This document shows positions 32,191 to 40,086 of a stretch of DNA of 64,000 bases, piece after piece. Positions within the stretch are counted from its first letter, which is position 1; each line of letters starts with the position of its first letter. Source of the DNA: Streptomyces aquilus (lineage in GTDB: Bacteria; Actinomycetota; Actinomycetes; Streptomycetales; Streptomycetaceae); contig NZ_CP034463.1 in NCBI RefSeq assembly GCF_003955715.1, forward strand, positions 1,116,001 through 1,180,000, in the 5' to 3' direction. A model generated the notes under the pieces. The model searched no databases and was not told where the DNA came from. It saw nothing but the letters and a program-made list of their open reading frames with translations. The translations under genes and the position numbers were made by a program.

Positions 32191-32850
32191 CTGCTGCTGG
32201 CGCTCCGGCGTCACCGGTGCCAGCCACATGCCGATGACCGCGTCCGCGAGACCGGAGGCGGCCGCCTGCCAACTGGCGCGCGGGGTGGGGCTGTTGTCGG
32301 CCAGGGCGCGCTCGCGCTCGGCGGAGACGTGCAGGATCAGATGGCGGGCCATCTCCCCGCGTTCGGCGCGGACTTCGGCGGGAAGCTCGGGCAGACAGCG
32401 CCTGACTCCCTCGACGATCTGCCGCAGGGACGGCGAGGCGAGGGACTCCTCGACCATGATCTGGTGGAGGGCCGGGTCGGTGGCGACCTGGGCGCAGAAC
32501 CGCGCGTACCAGGTGGGGCTGCCGAGCGCGGCCAGGTGTTCGGGGACGGGGCGCACCAGGCAGTCCACCCAGTCCCGTACGTCGGTGGAGTCGCCGATGC
32601 CGGCCAGCAGCCGGGCGCGGATCTCCTCGATGCGCGCGGCGTGCTTGCGGATGATGGCGCGGACCAGGTCGGCCTTGGTGCCGAAGTGATAGCCGACGGC
32701 GGTGTTGTTGCCCTGTCCGGCGGCCTCGCCGACCTGGCGGTTGGAGACGGCGTAGACACCGCGCTCGGCGAACAGCCGCTCCGCCGCCGTCAGGATCAGC
32801 TCCCGGGTCGCGCTGACCTGCTCCGCCCGTACCGCCCTGCCTGCCGCCAT
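32182..32850 (-). CDS. TetR family transcriptional regulator
   Basis: Encodes 222 residues with a GGAAGG ribosome-binding site before the ATG. The DNA-binding head includes ATRELILTAAERLFAERGVY and VGEAAGQGNNTAVGYHFGTK, the usual TetR HTH. The ligand domain is not diagnostic. No clear target is adjacent: downstream is MarR on the same strand and upstream lies the histidine-kinase remnant. It may act in trans. Confidence 0.9.
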   Translation of the reverse strand: MAAGRAVRAEQVSATRELILTAAERLFAERGVYAVSNRQVGEAAGQGNNTAVGYHFGTKADLVRAIIRKHAARIEEIRARLLAGIGDSTDVRDWVDCLVRPVPEHLAALGSPTWYARFCAQVATDPALHQIMVEESLASPSLRQIVEGVRRCLPELPAEVRAERGEMARHLILHVSAERERALADNSPTPRASWQAAASGLADAVIGMWLAPVTPERQQQIT

Positions 32851-32929
32851 CGTCGCCTTCCGTTCGCCGCGCCGGCGTCCCGCCGTGCTGTCGTACCGCG
32901 GTCGAAGCCTACGCAACGGCACGTCAACC

Positions 32930-33171
32930 GCGTCGACGTGTGCCGTCCACGATTCCGGCCGGGTCCGCGACCCGAGGGGTCCGTCCCCGGGCGCGTCCCC
33001 GCGTCGGCCGGTCCCGGTCTGGATGATGGTCCTGTTCGCCGCCGAGCCGGCGGCGCCCTCGACGCCGGTCACCGTCGCGGAGGCGGCTTCGAGGTGACCG
33101 CCCGCCTGCCGCCGTACCCCACCGCGACCACCGCCCCCACCGCACCGGAACCGGAAGAACGGACCCCATGA
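32930..33171 (+). pseudogene. C-terminal stub of a sensor histidine kinase
   Basis: The frame ending at the TGA 33169-33171 reads GGALDAGHRRGGGFEVTARLP, which is the last beta-strand region of a NarX/DesK-type kinase ATPase domain. Before it only scrambled pieces are seen (GPGLDDGPVRRRA in place of the G-box GL..MRERA). No N-terminal part, H-box or N-box can be found in the 317 nt between the TetR gene and the response regulator. The stub's stop overlaps the ATG of the response regulator (ATGA), the usual coupling of such pairs. I infer that the kinase was lost by deletion while the 3' end and coupling remained. Confidence 0.6.
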
Positions 33172-33845
33172 CCATCCGCGTACTCCTCGCCGACGACCAG
33201 GCCCTGCTGCGGGCCACCTTCCGGATGCTCGTCGACTCCTGCCACGACATGGAGGTGGTCGGTGAGGCCGCCGACGGCGACGAGGCCGTCCGCCTCGCCC
33301 GCATCCACCGTCCCGACCTGGTCCTGATGGACATCCGGATGCCCGGCACCGACGGCCTCGCCGCCACGTCCGCCATCTGCGCCGATCCCGAGCTGAGGGA
33401 CACCCGGGTGCTGATCCTCACCACGTCCGAGATCGACGAGTACGTGGCGCAGGCGCTGCGGGCCGGGGCGAGCGGCTTCCTCGGCAAGGACGTCACCGCG
33501 GACGCGCTGCTGGCAGGCGTGCGGACCGTGGCGGCGGGCGAGTCCCTGCTGTCGCCGCTCGCCACCCGCACGGTGATCAGCCGGTTCCTGGCCGCTCCGG
33601 CCCCGGGCGGCCCGGCGGCGACGCCGGGGGACCTGACCTCGCTCACCGCGCGGGAGCGCGAGGTGACGGCATGGGTGGCCGAGGGGCACTCCAACGAGGA
33701 GATCGCCGAGAAGCTGGTCGTCAGTCCGCTGCTGGTGCGCACCCATGTGCACCGCGCGATGACCAAGCTGGGCGCCCGGGACCGCGCCCAGCTCGTCGTC
33801 ATCGCCTACCGGTCGGGGCTGGTACAGGTCGCGCCGCCCAACTGA
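33168..33845 (+). CDS. NarL/FixJ family response regulator
   Basis: Encodes 225 residues. The receiver domain has the acidic pair in LLADDQALLRATFRM, the phosphoacceptor Asp in LVLMDIRMPGTDG and the conserved Lys in GFLGKDVTAD. The LuxR-type HTH is LTAREREVTAWVAEGHSNEE followed by LVVSPLLVRTHVHRAMTKLG. All residues needed for phosphorylation are present. Its neighbour kinase appears to be deleted, so it may be orphaned, be phosphorylated by another kinase, or be read through a leftover promoter. The target genes are unknown. Confidence 0.93.
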   Translation: MTIRVLLADDQALLRATFRMLVDSCHDMEVVGEAADGDEAVRLARIHRPDLVLMDIRMPGTDGLAATSAICADPELRDTRVLILTTSEIDEYVAQALRAGASGFLGKDVTADALLAGVRTVAAGESLLSPLATRTVISRFLAAPAPGGPAATPGDLTSLTAREREVTAWVAEGHSNEEIAEKLVVSPLLVRTHVHRAMTKLGARDRAQLVVIAYRSGLVQVAPPN

Positions 33846-33903
33846 CCCGGCCCCCGGCCCGGGCGTCCAGCCGACCCAGCCCCCGCCGGGTCCACCATCC
33901 GCC

Positions 33904-34584
33904 TCAGCCCTCCGCGAGGGCATCCAGCCACTGCTGGAGCAGGCTCGACTCGGCCGTGGTGAACGACTTCGGCGGGGTGGCGCGCAGGCGGGCCGCGAGG
34001 GTGGCGGCGGCGACCGGCACGCCGTCCCGAGGTGCGGGCGCCGCCGTGCGGGTCAGCGAGTCGATCACCGCGTCGCGCAGCCGCGTCGAGAAGCCGGGGT
34101 CCGGGTACTGCTCGGGCCGGGTGAGCATCGACAGGGCCGCCCCTACGTTGGCGGACATGATCACCTGTGTGGCGACGGCGGGCGGAACGGTGAGGCGTCC
34201 GGCCGCGGCGCAGCGTTCGAGGATCGCGTGCAGCAGGGCGTGGGCCTCGCGCGCCGCGGCGGGCGGGACGGTCAGCTCGGGCGAGTACATCAGCCGGTAG
34301 TGGTGGGGGTGGTCGAGCGCGAAGCGCATGTGGTTGTCCCATCCGCTCCTGAGGTCGGCGACGGGGTCGTCACCGGGCCGGGCCGCCCGCTTGGAGGCGA
34401 GGTACTGCTCGAAACCCCGGTCCACCACGGCGGCCAGCAGTCCGGCCTTGTCGCCGAAGAGCCGGTAGAGCATCGGCGCCCCGACCCCGGCCGCCTCGCA
34501 CACGGCCCGCGTCGAGACCTCGGCGGCCGGCGACTCGGCCAGCAGCTTCGCGGCGGCATCCAGGATCTTTTCCCTCGCGTCCAT
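33904..34584 (-). CDS. TetR family repressor of the adjacent SDR gene
   Basis: Encodes 226 residues starting MDAREKILDAAAKLLAESPA, with HTH STRAVCEAAGVGAPMLYRLF. It is divergent from an SDR gene with 116 nt between them packed with GTAGC/GCTAC repeats, a common TetR-target layout. It probably represses both itself and the SDR gene. The C-terminal domain resembles the tetracyclin-repressor-like group with an unknown ligand. The in-frame GTG/ATG at 34602 is a less likely start. Confidence 0.92.
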   Translation of the reverse strand: MDAREKILDAAAKLLAESPAAEVSTRAVCEAAGVGAPMLYRLFGDKAGLLAAVVDRGFEQYLASKRAARPGDDPVADLRSGWDNHMRFALDHPHHYRLMYSPELTVPPAAAREAHALLHAILERCAAAGRLTVPPAVATQVIMSANVGAALSMLTRPEQYPDPGFSTRLRDAVIDSLTRTAAPAPRDGVPVAAATLAARLRATPPKSFTTAESSLLQQWLDALAEG

Positions 34585-34604
34585 GGGTGCACGGTACGCC
34601 ATCC

Positions 34605-34682
34605 GTAGCGGCGATACGAATGGGGAATAGCATCGCTACGATCCTGTGTTATCGTCGCTACGAGATGAACGTAGCGCCGCTA
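34605..34682. promoter_or_regulatory. Operator cluster between tetR and the SDR gene
   Basis: GTAGCGGCGATAC (34605-34617), ATCGCTACGAT (34632-34642), TATCGTCGCTAC (34650-34661) and CGTAGCGCCGCTA (34670-34682) are variants of one element in both orientations. The third is the inverted complement of the first with one mismatch. Such spacing over an AT-richer divergent promoter is typical for cooperative TetR binding. Inferred to be the site of the TetR protein at 33904-34584. Confidence 0.6.
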
Positions 34683-34700
34683 AATCATGAGGGAGCCACC

Positions 34701-35453
34701 ATGACCACCACCGAACCCGGCACCGGACAGCGCGTCGCGATCGTGACCGGCGGCTCGCGCGGCATCGGACGTCAGGTCGCCCGGCAGCTCGCCGCCGACG
34801 GTTTCGCCGTCGTGGTCGGCTACGCGGGCAGCAAGGACGCGGCCGACGAGGTCGTGCGCGAGATCGAGGCCGAGGGCGGCAGCGCCTGCGCCGCCCGCGC
34901 GGACGTCGGCGACGAGACCGAGGTCGCCGCCCTGTTCGACCAGGCCGAGACGGTGTACGGCGGCGTGGACGCCGTGGTGCACGCGGCGGGCCGGATGCCG
35001 CTGGCCCCGATCGCGGAGCTGGACCTCGCCGACCTCGACGCGCTGTACCGCACCAACATCCGCGGCACGTTCGCCGTCGACCAGCAGGCCGCCCGCCGGC
35101 TCCGCCCGGGCGGGGCGCTGGTGAACGTCTCGTCCTCGGTGGTCGGCCTCGCCTTCCCGGGCTACGGCGCGTACGCCGCGAGCAAGGGCGCGGTCGAGGC
35201 GCTGACGCTGATCCTCGCGCGGGAACTGCGCGGCCGTGACGTGACGGTGAACGCCGTGGCGCCCGGCCCGACCGCCACCGACCTCTTCCTGGACGGCAAG
35301 GACGAGGAGACGGTCGCCCGGCTGGCCGCGCAGCCCCCGCTGGAGCGTCTCGGCACCCCGCAGGACATCGCCGCCGTGGTGTCGTTCCTGACCGGCCCGG
35401 GCGGACGCTGGGTCAACGGGCAGGTGCTGCGGGCCAACGGCGGCATCATCTGA
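34701..35453 (+). CDS. SDR family oxidoreductase
   Basis: Encodes 250 residues of the classical short-chain dehydrogenase family. Seen: TGGSRGIG cofactor motif (residues about 16-23), the HAAG block, catalytic Ser in VNVSSSVVG and YAASKGA with the Tyr-x-x-x-Lys. The C-terminus GGRWVNGQVLRANGGII matches 3-oxoacyl-ACP-reductase-like SDRs. Start MTTTEPGTG has a GAGGGAG ribosome-binding site. The divergent TetR gene probably controls it. The substrate is an unknown alcohol or carbonyl compound. Confidence 0.93.
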   Translation: MTTTEPGTGQRVAIVTGGSRGIGRQVARQLAADGFAVVVGYAGSKDAADEVVREIEAEGGSACAARADVGDETEVAALFDQAETVYGGVDAVVHAAGRMPLAPIAELDLADLDALYRTNIRGTFAVDQQAARRLRPGGALVNVSSSVVGLAFPGYGAYAASKGAVEALTLILARELRGRDVTVNAVAPGPTATDLFLDGKDEETVARLAAQPPLERLGTPQDIAAVVSFLTGPGGRWVNGQVLRANGGII

Positions 35454-35501
35454 GGCGGCCCTCGCGGCCGCCGTTCAGGGGAAACCGCCCGCCGGCGGGC
35501 G
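35454..35501 (+). terminator. Tandem hairpins after the SDR gene
   Basis: GGCGGCC-CTCGC-GGCCGCC (35454-35472) is a perfect 7-bp stem directly after the stop. CGCCCGCCGGCGGGCG (35486-35501) is a perfect 16-bp palindrome 13 nt further on. The first is a convincing terminator; the second may strengthen it. Confidence 0.6.
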
Positions 35502-35533
35502 TGCCGGGACACAGGCCCGTCGACAACTGAGCC

Positions 35534-36514
35534 GTGAGCCTCCCCCTGATCCCGCCCATGCTGGCCACGCCCGGCACCCTGCCGCCCGCCGCGCAGGACG
35601 CCCGGTGGGCCTACGAGACCAAGCAGGACGGCCAGCGCGTCGTGGCCTACCTGGCCGGGGACGGAAGCGTGACGCTGCGCGCCCGGTCGGGGGAGGACAT
35701 CACCGCCGCCTATCCCGAACTGCGGTCGCTGGGCGACGCGCTCGGCCGCCGGTCCGCCGTCCTGGACGGCGAGATCCTGGCGCTCGACGCACGGGGCCGC
35801 GCCGACTTCCAGCTGCTCCAGTCCCGGATGGGCCTGGCCCACGCGCCCGCCCGGGCGGCACGGAAGGCGGCCGAGACGCCCGTCCACCTGGTGCTGTTCG
35901 ACGTGATGCACCTGGCGGACCGGCCCTTGATCGCCCTCCCCTACCTCCGCCGGCGCGCACAGCTTCAGGAACTGGGCCTGGACGGCCCCTTCTGGTCCAC
36001 GCCGGGCGCCCTCGTCGGGCACGGCGCCCAGGCCCTGGAAGCCACGCGCGTCCACGGTCTGGAGGGCCTCGTGTGCAAGCGGCTGGACTCGGTGTACGAA
36101 CCCGGGGTGCGCTCCCGCGCCTGGGTCAAGATCCGGAACATGCACAGCGAGGACGTGATCGTGGGGGGCTGGCTGCCCGGCAAGGGGCGGCTCACCGGCC
36201 TGCCGGGCGCGGTCCTGGTGGGCCAGCGGGCCGCCGGGCGGCTGCGGTACGTCGGCAGCGTGGGCACGGGGTGGAGCGAAGCGGAACGGACGCACCTCGC
36301 CGGGCTGTTGGGCGCCGCCGCCACGGACGCCTGCCCCTTCAGCCCGGCACCCCGGGTCACCGGCGCCCACTGGGTGCTGCCCCGGCTGGTCGGTGAGGTC
36401 CGCTACAGCACCCGCACCCGCGCGGGCCTGTTGCGTCAGCCCTCCTGGCTGCGCCTGCGGCCGGACCTCACCCCGGAGGAATCGGCCGCCGACCTGCCGG
36501 ACGATTCCGTCTGA
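35534..36514 (+). CDS. ATP-dependent DNA ligase (LigC/LigD-ligase type)
   Basis: Encodes 326 residues from a GTG start. The adenylation domain shows motif I ETKQDGQR with the AMP-accepting Lys (near 31), motif III LDGEILALD, motif IV GLVCKRLDS and motif V WVKIRN; an OB-fold follows (about 215-320). The protein has no polymerase or phosphoesterase domain, so it is a stand-alone ligase like mycobacterial LigC or the ligase unit of LigD. It seals nicks using ATP, probably in non-homologous end joining or backup repair. A dead LigD phosphoesterase remnant lies 10 kb upstream. Usual neighbours such as ku are not in this window. Confidence 0.92.
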   Translation: MSLPLIPPMLATPGTLPPAAQDARWAYETKQDGQRVVAYLAGDGSVTLRARSGEDITAAYPELRSLGDALGRRSAVLDGEILALDARGRADFQLLQSRMGLAHAPARAARKAAETPVHLVLFDVMHLADRPLIALPYLRRRAQLQELGLDGPFWSTPGALVGHGAQALEATRVHGLEGLVCKRLDSVYEPGVRSRAWVKIRNMHSEDVIVGGWLPGKGRLTGLPGAVLVGQRAAGRLRYVGSVGTGWSEAERTHLAGLLGAAATDACPFSPAPRVTGAHWVLPRLVGEVRYSTRTRAGLLRQPSWLRLRPDLTPEESAADLPDDSV

Positions 36515-36612
36515 GATCCCGGACGCCATCCAAGCGTTCGGACGGTTGTTACCTGTGAGTTGCTTACGACCTCTTGGCGCGGACATGAAAAGCCGGGAAG
36601 CTGTCCTGGCCC

Positions 36613-36659
36613 GGGAAGTGGAACCTCCAACTTCCCTCTCCCCCACAGCCGTTGGGCTG
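36613..36659 (+). promoter_or_regulatory. Two hairpins in the leader of the NPP1-like gene
   Basis: GGGAAGTGGA-ACC-TCCA(A)CTTCCC (36613-36636) is a 10-bp stem with one bulged A. CAGCC-GTTG-GGCTG (36646-36659) is a 5-bp stem just downstream. The AGGAGGA ribosome-binding site follows 12 nt later. The pair could be a leader RNA structure controlling translation, or a terminator for an upstream transcript. Confidence 0.4.
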
Positions 36660-36683
36660 CGCCCGCACCAAGAGGAGGACGCA

Positions 36684-37463
36684 GTGTCGTCGAACCGTTC
36701 CGGAACGCACCGCAAGAGATGGGCGGTCGGCGCGGCCGGCGCCGCCGCCCTGGTGCTCGCCTTCCCCAGCACCGCCCTGGCCGCCCCGCCCTCGGCACTG
36801 CCGAGCAACGCCGAGGCCGCCGAGTACACGTACCAGCCCGCCTTCGACTACGACACGGACGGCTGCTACTCCTCGCCGGCGATCGGTCCCGACGGCACCA
36901 TCAACGGCGGCCTCAAGCCGACCGGTTCGCTCAGCGGCGACTGCCACGACCTCTCGGACCTGAACAACACCAACAGCTACTCGCGCTACAAGTGCAACAA
37001 CGGCTGGTGCGCCTACCTGTACGGCCTGTACTTCGAGAAGGACCAGGCCCTCGCGAACAGCAGCATCGGCGGCCACCGGCACGACTGGGAGCACGTCGTC
37101 ATCTGGGTGCAGAACGGCACGGTCCAGTACGTGTCGACGTCCAACCACGGCTCGTTCACGGTGAGCGCGGCCTCCAGTGTCCGCTTCGAGGGCACGCACG
37201 CGAAGATCGTCTACCACAAGGACGGCATCAGCACCCACTGCTTCCGGCTGGCAGGCTCGGGCGACGAGCCGCCGGAGAACGCCAAGGGCACCTGGCAGTA
37301 CCCGCCGCTGGTCGGCTGGAACGGCTACCCGTCGACGGCCCTCCGCGACAAGCTCAGCGCGTACGACTTCGGCAGCGCCAACTTCGGCCTGAAGGACGCC
37401 AACTTCGCCGCGCACCTGAGCTCGGCCAAGCCGTCCGGCATCGCGTTCGACCCGAACGCCTGA
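36684..37463 (+). CDS. Secreted NPP1/NLP family protein
   Basis: Encodes 259 residues. A signal peptide (GTHRKRWAVGAAGAAALVLA, cleavage near ALA-APP) precedes a necrosis-inducing-protein fold. The hallmark heptapeptide GHRHDWE is present in full, with the surrounding DWEHVVIWV strand, and four cysteines lie in the mature protein (SGDCHD, YKCNNGWC, THCFR). NLPs of plant pathogens bind membrane sphingolipids and kill eudicot cells; homologues occur in soil Streptomyces where the role is unclear. The GTG start has a near-perfect AGGAGGA ribosome-binding site and a structured leader. Confidence 0.9.
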   Translation: MSSNRSGTHRKRWAVGAAGAAALVLAFPSTALAAPPSALPSNAEAAEYTYQPAFDYDTDGCYSSPAIGPDGTINGGLKPTGSLSGDCHDLSDLNNTNSYSRYKCNNGWCAYLYGLYFEKDQALANSSIGGHRHDWEHVVIWVQNGTVQYVSTSNHGSFTVSAASSVRFEGTHAKIVYHKDGISTHCFRLAGSGDEPPENAKGTWQYPPLVGWNGYPSTALRDKLSAYDFGSANFGLKDANFAAHLSSAKPSGIAFDPNA

Positions 37464-37479
37464 TCAGCGCGGTCCTCGG

Positions 37480-37523
37480 GCGCGGGACCTAGGTCCCCCG
37501 CACCGCGGGTTTCCGTCCCGCGC
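37480..37523 (+). terminator. Alternative hairpins after the NPP1-like gene
   Basis: GGGACC-TA-GGTCCC (37484-37497) is a perfect 14-bp palindrome. The 5' arm GCGCGGGAC (37480-37488) can instead pair with GTCCCGCGC (37515-37523), enclosing a small CCCGC-ACC-GCGGG hairpin (37497-37509). The two folds exclude each other. The site is 17 nt after the stop and 40 nt before the next ATG. It may be a terminator or an attenuator-like switch. Confidence 0.45.
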
Positions 37524-37562
37524 CCGATCACCGCACCCTCGTACTCGGCATACCGTCCGATC

Positions 37563-38570
37563 ATGACCACGACCGGACACCTCGAAGAAGCCCTCGAACG
37601 GGTCCACGCAGCCGGCCCGGAGTTCGACGGCTGGCTCACGAACCACGCCCCCATGGTCGTCGAGGCACTGGCGACGCACGGACAGACCGGCGCGGTCCAC
37701 CGCTGGCTGGACCTCTACCAGGACAGGCTGGACGACTTCCCCGACCGCTCGGAGCCGGTCACGGACGCCAACTGGGCCGAGGCGCTGGGCGATCCGCGCC
37801 GTATAGCGGACTGGACCGACTACTACGCCCGCATGCTCGCCGAGCGGCCCTGGCGGGACGTCCTCGCGACCTGGTGGCCGCGGCTGCTGTCCGGCCTGTA
37901 CGGCGGCGCCACACACACCGTCATCCGCGTCGGCCACGCGGTACGCGCCCTGGAAGCCGCCGAGACCCCGCCCCGCATCGCGGAGTTCGCGCACGCCCTG
38001 GGCTACTGGGCGGCACGGCACCAGCCGCTGACCGGCATCACCGCGGTGCCGGGCGCGCCGACGGCCGCCCAGGCCCTGGACGCCGTACCGGCCATCGCGC
38101 CCGGCAACGTGGGCTTCCGCAAGCGCCTGGCCGCCGTGCATCAACTCCCCGTCTGGGCGGACGACGTGACCGACCCCGACACCGCACGCGCCCGCCTCAC
38201 CGAGCTCGTGCACGCCGCGACCCACCGCTACGCCACCCACGGCCACGGCGAGCCGACCATGCTGGTGCACGCGGCCACGGCCCCCAACGCCGTGCTGCGC
38301 ACCCTCGATTCCCTCCCCCGCGACCTGTGGGCGCCGAGCCTGCACGCCGCGTGGACCGCGTCCGCGGCGGTGACCGCGATGTACGGCCCGGTCGAACCGG
38401 TCGCCTACACGCCACCGGCCCGCCTCACCCCGGAGGAGGTCCTGGAACGCGCCCTCGCGCACGGCGACGAACACGTCATCAAACTCGCCGACACGGCCCT
38501 GGACGTCGGCGACGAGCAGGCACTGGCGGCGGCGCTGCGCGCGGTGGAGATGAGTGATCCACTGGTCTGA
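37563..38570 (+). CDS. Questin-oxidase-like protein
   Basis: Encodes 335 residues resembling the questin oxidase family (formerly DUF4243), known from fungal anthraquinone ring cleavage and widespread in actinobacteria without known function. Seen family-like blocks: LTNHAPMVVEALATHG, WLDLYQDRLDDFP, LLSGLYGGATHTVIRVGHAV (His-rich helix), and PRIAEFAHALGYWAARHQP. It is helical and cytoplasmic. If active it would be a Baeyer-Villiger-type oxygenase, but that is an extrapolation from the fungal enzyme. It lies just before the hemC paralogue (42-nt gap) on the same strand. Confidence 0.8.
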   Translation: MTTTGHLEEALERVHAAGPEFDGWLTNHAPMVVEALATHGQTGAVHRWLDLYQDRLDDFPDRSEPVTDANWAEALGDPRRIADWTDYYARMLAERPWRDVLATWWPRLLSGLYGGATHTVIRVGHAVRALEAAETPPRIAEFAHALGYWAARHQPLTGITAVPGAPTAAQALDAVPAIAPGNVGFRKRLAAVHQLPVWADDVTDPDTARARLTELVHAATHRYATHGHGEPTMLVHAATAPNAVLRTLDSLPRDLWAPSLHAAWTASAAVTAMYGPVEPVAYTPPARLTPEEVLERALAHGDEHVIKLADTALDVGDEQALAAALRAVEMSDPLV

Positions 38571-38612
38571 TCCCGCCGGTACGGCACGGACCGTCCACCC
38601 GAAGGGTCTATC

Positions 38613-39557
38613 GTGTCCCGCATGTCCGTGCCCGAGCTGATCCGTATCGTCTCCCGCGACTCGCCCATGGCGCTGGCCCAAGTGGAGCGTGTCCGCGCCG
38701 AGTTGGGCGTCCTTCATCCAGGTGTGCGCACCGAGGTCGTGCCGGTGAAGACGACCGGTGACAAGTGGCTGGGCGACCTGTCCAAGGTGGAGGGCAAGGG
38801 GGCGTTCACCAAGGAGGTCGACGCCGCGCTGCTGGCGGGCGAGGCCGATCTCGCGGTGCACTGTGTCAAGGACGTGCCGGCCGACCGGCCGCTCCCGGCC
38901 GGCACGACGTTCGCCGCGTTCCTCAAGCGCGACGACATCCGGGACGCGCTGATCCACCCCGGCGGGCTCACGCTGGACGAGCTGCCCGAGGGGACGCGGA
39001 TCGGCACCTCCTCGGTGCGCCGGGTCGCCCAACTCGCCGCCACCCACCCGCATCTGGAGTGCGTGCCGTTCCGCGGCAACGCCAACCGGCGGCTGGCCAA
39101 GCTGGCGGCCGGGGACGCGGACGCGCTGCTGCTCGCGGTGTCCGGCCTGGAGCGCATCGGCCGCGAGGACGTGATCAGCGAGATCCTCTCCCCCGAGACG
39201 ATGATGCCGCCGATCGGCGCGGGCATCCTCGCCCTGCAGTGCCGGGAGGGCGACACCGAGCTGATCGACGCGGTCAGCGGTCTCGGCGACCCGGACACGC
39301 ACCGGGAGGCCACCGCGGAGCGGATGTTCCTGCACGTCCTCCAAGGGCACTGCAACAGCCCGATCGCCGGGTACGCGCGCGTGGACCACGGTGGCGAACT
39401 GTCGCTGCGGGCCTGCGTGTTCACTCCCGACGGCAAGACCCGGCTGAACGCCCACGAATGGGCGGGCCGCCTCGACCCGGCCACGCTCGGCACGTCGGCG
39501 GCCGTCGCGCTGCTGCGTCAGGGCGCCCGCGAGATCATCGACGGCATCCCGCACTGA
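38613..39557 (+). CDS. hemC: Hydroxymethylbilane synthase paralogue, outside any haem cluster
   Basis: Encodes 314 residues from GTG with GAAGGG upstream. Porphobilinogen deaminase blocks are present: [61 protein letters not shown] and the dipyrromethane-cofactor Cys in [12 protein letters not shown]. The enzyme joins four porphobilinogens to hydroxymethylbilane. The cofactor loop [10 protein letters not shown] differs from the common GGCQVPIGAY, and no hemA, hemD or hemB is nearby, so this is probably a second copy of the kind seen in Streptomyces rather than the housekeeping gene. Preceded by the questin-oxidase-like gene. Confidence 0.88.
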   Translation: MSRMSVPELIRIVSRDSPMALAQVERVRAELGVLHPGVRTEVVPVKTTGDKWLGDLSKVEGKGAFTKEVDAALLAGEADLAVHCVKDVPADRPLPAGTTFAAFLKRDDIRDALIHPGGLTLDELPEGTRIGTSSVRRVAQLAATHPHLECVPFRGNANRRLAKLAAGDADALLLAVSGLERIGREDVISEILSPETMMPPIGAGILALQCREGDTELIDAVSGLGDPDTHREATAERMFLHVLQGHCNSPIAGYARVDHGGELSLRACVFTPDGKTRLNAHEWAGRLDPATLGTSAAVALLRQGAREIIDGIPH

Positions 39558-39573
39558 CCGGGGGCGACGGTCA
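39555..39573. terminator. Hairpin shared by convergent stops
   Basis: TGACCG-GGGGCGA-CGGTCA forms a 6-bp stem that includes the TGA of hemC and the start of the stop codon of the 39571-40086 gene. It could end both transcripts. Confidence 0.35.
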
Positions 39574-40086
39574 GGCGGTGCCCTCCTCGGCCTGGTCCCG
39601 CAGGAAGTTGCTGACCTGGCAGGCCAGGCCCTCACGGGCCGCCCCCGGCTGCACGGACCCTTCGAGCAGACCGATGCCGCCCGCCCACAGCCGCCGGTCG
39701 GCCCAGTCGTCGTCGACGCGCAGCTGGATCTGCACGTCGACCTGGCTCAGCGCGGCCTCCGGTCCGGCCGCGTAGAGGACGGCGGTGGCCCGGCGCAGGG
39801 GGTAGACGTCGAAGCCCTCGATGAACTGCGAGTTGCGCCAGTCGATGAAGGCGCTCTCGCCGTCGGGGCCGACCCGCACGTCGATCTGACCGTCCTCCAG
39901 ATGGATCGTGGAGTGCCGGGCACCGCGGTTCTCGACCGTCACCCGCACACAGAAGTACGTGAGCCCCTCGGCGGCGTCGTCCCGTCCGCGTGGTGGCTCC
40001 GCGGCCTCCAGGCGGTGGACGCGGACACGCAGGCCGGCAAGCTCGTCGTACTCCTGCCAGTCCCCGACCACGTTCGGCTCGTACAC
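39571..40086 (-). CDS. Orphan protein with DUF4352-like beta-sandwich pattern
   Basis: Encodes 171 residues from GTG, chosen because GAGAGGTGG lies just upstream (an ATG five codons earlier overlaps that site). The sequence alternates as in an all-beta protein: YFCVRVTVENRGARHSTIHL, DGQIDVRVGPDGES, ATAVLYAAGPE, QIQLRVDDDW. The phrase VRVTVENRG is typical of small immunoglobulin-like or telomeric-repeat-binding-factor-type domains found in actinobacterial hypotheticals. No signal peptide. Function not known. It is convergent with hemC. Confidence 0.7.
   Translation of the reverse strand: MYEPNVVGDWQEYDELAGLRVRVHRLEAAEPPRGRDDAAEGLTYFCVRVTVENRGARHSTIHLEDGQIDVRVGPDGESAFIDWRNSQFIEGFDVYPLRRATAVLYAAGPEAALSQVDVQIQLRVDDDWADRRLWAGGIGLLEGSVQPGAAREGLACQVSNFLRDQAEEGTA

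Noticed and set aside
30697..33171. 824-codon open frame on the plus strand over the MFS, MarR and TetR genes
   Set aside because: It is a GC-rich shadow frame: Pro/Arg/Gly-rich with no family features and it runs antisense or out of frame to three clear genes. Only its last part (from about 32930) has a recognisable kinase end.
36540..36683. ydaO-type (c-di-AMP) riboswitch in the NPP1 leader
   Set aside because: Hairpins are present, but none of the conserved motifs of that class that I know could be seen.
38613..39557. Link between this hemC copy and the HemL-like aminotransferase at 3226 as a split haem pathway
   Set aside because: They are 35 kb apart with unrelated neighbours, and the aminotransferase is only generally HemL-like.
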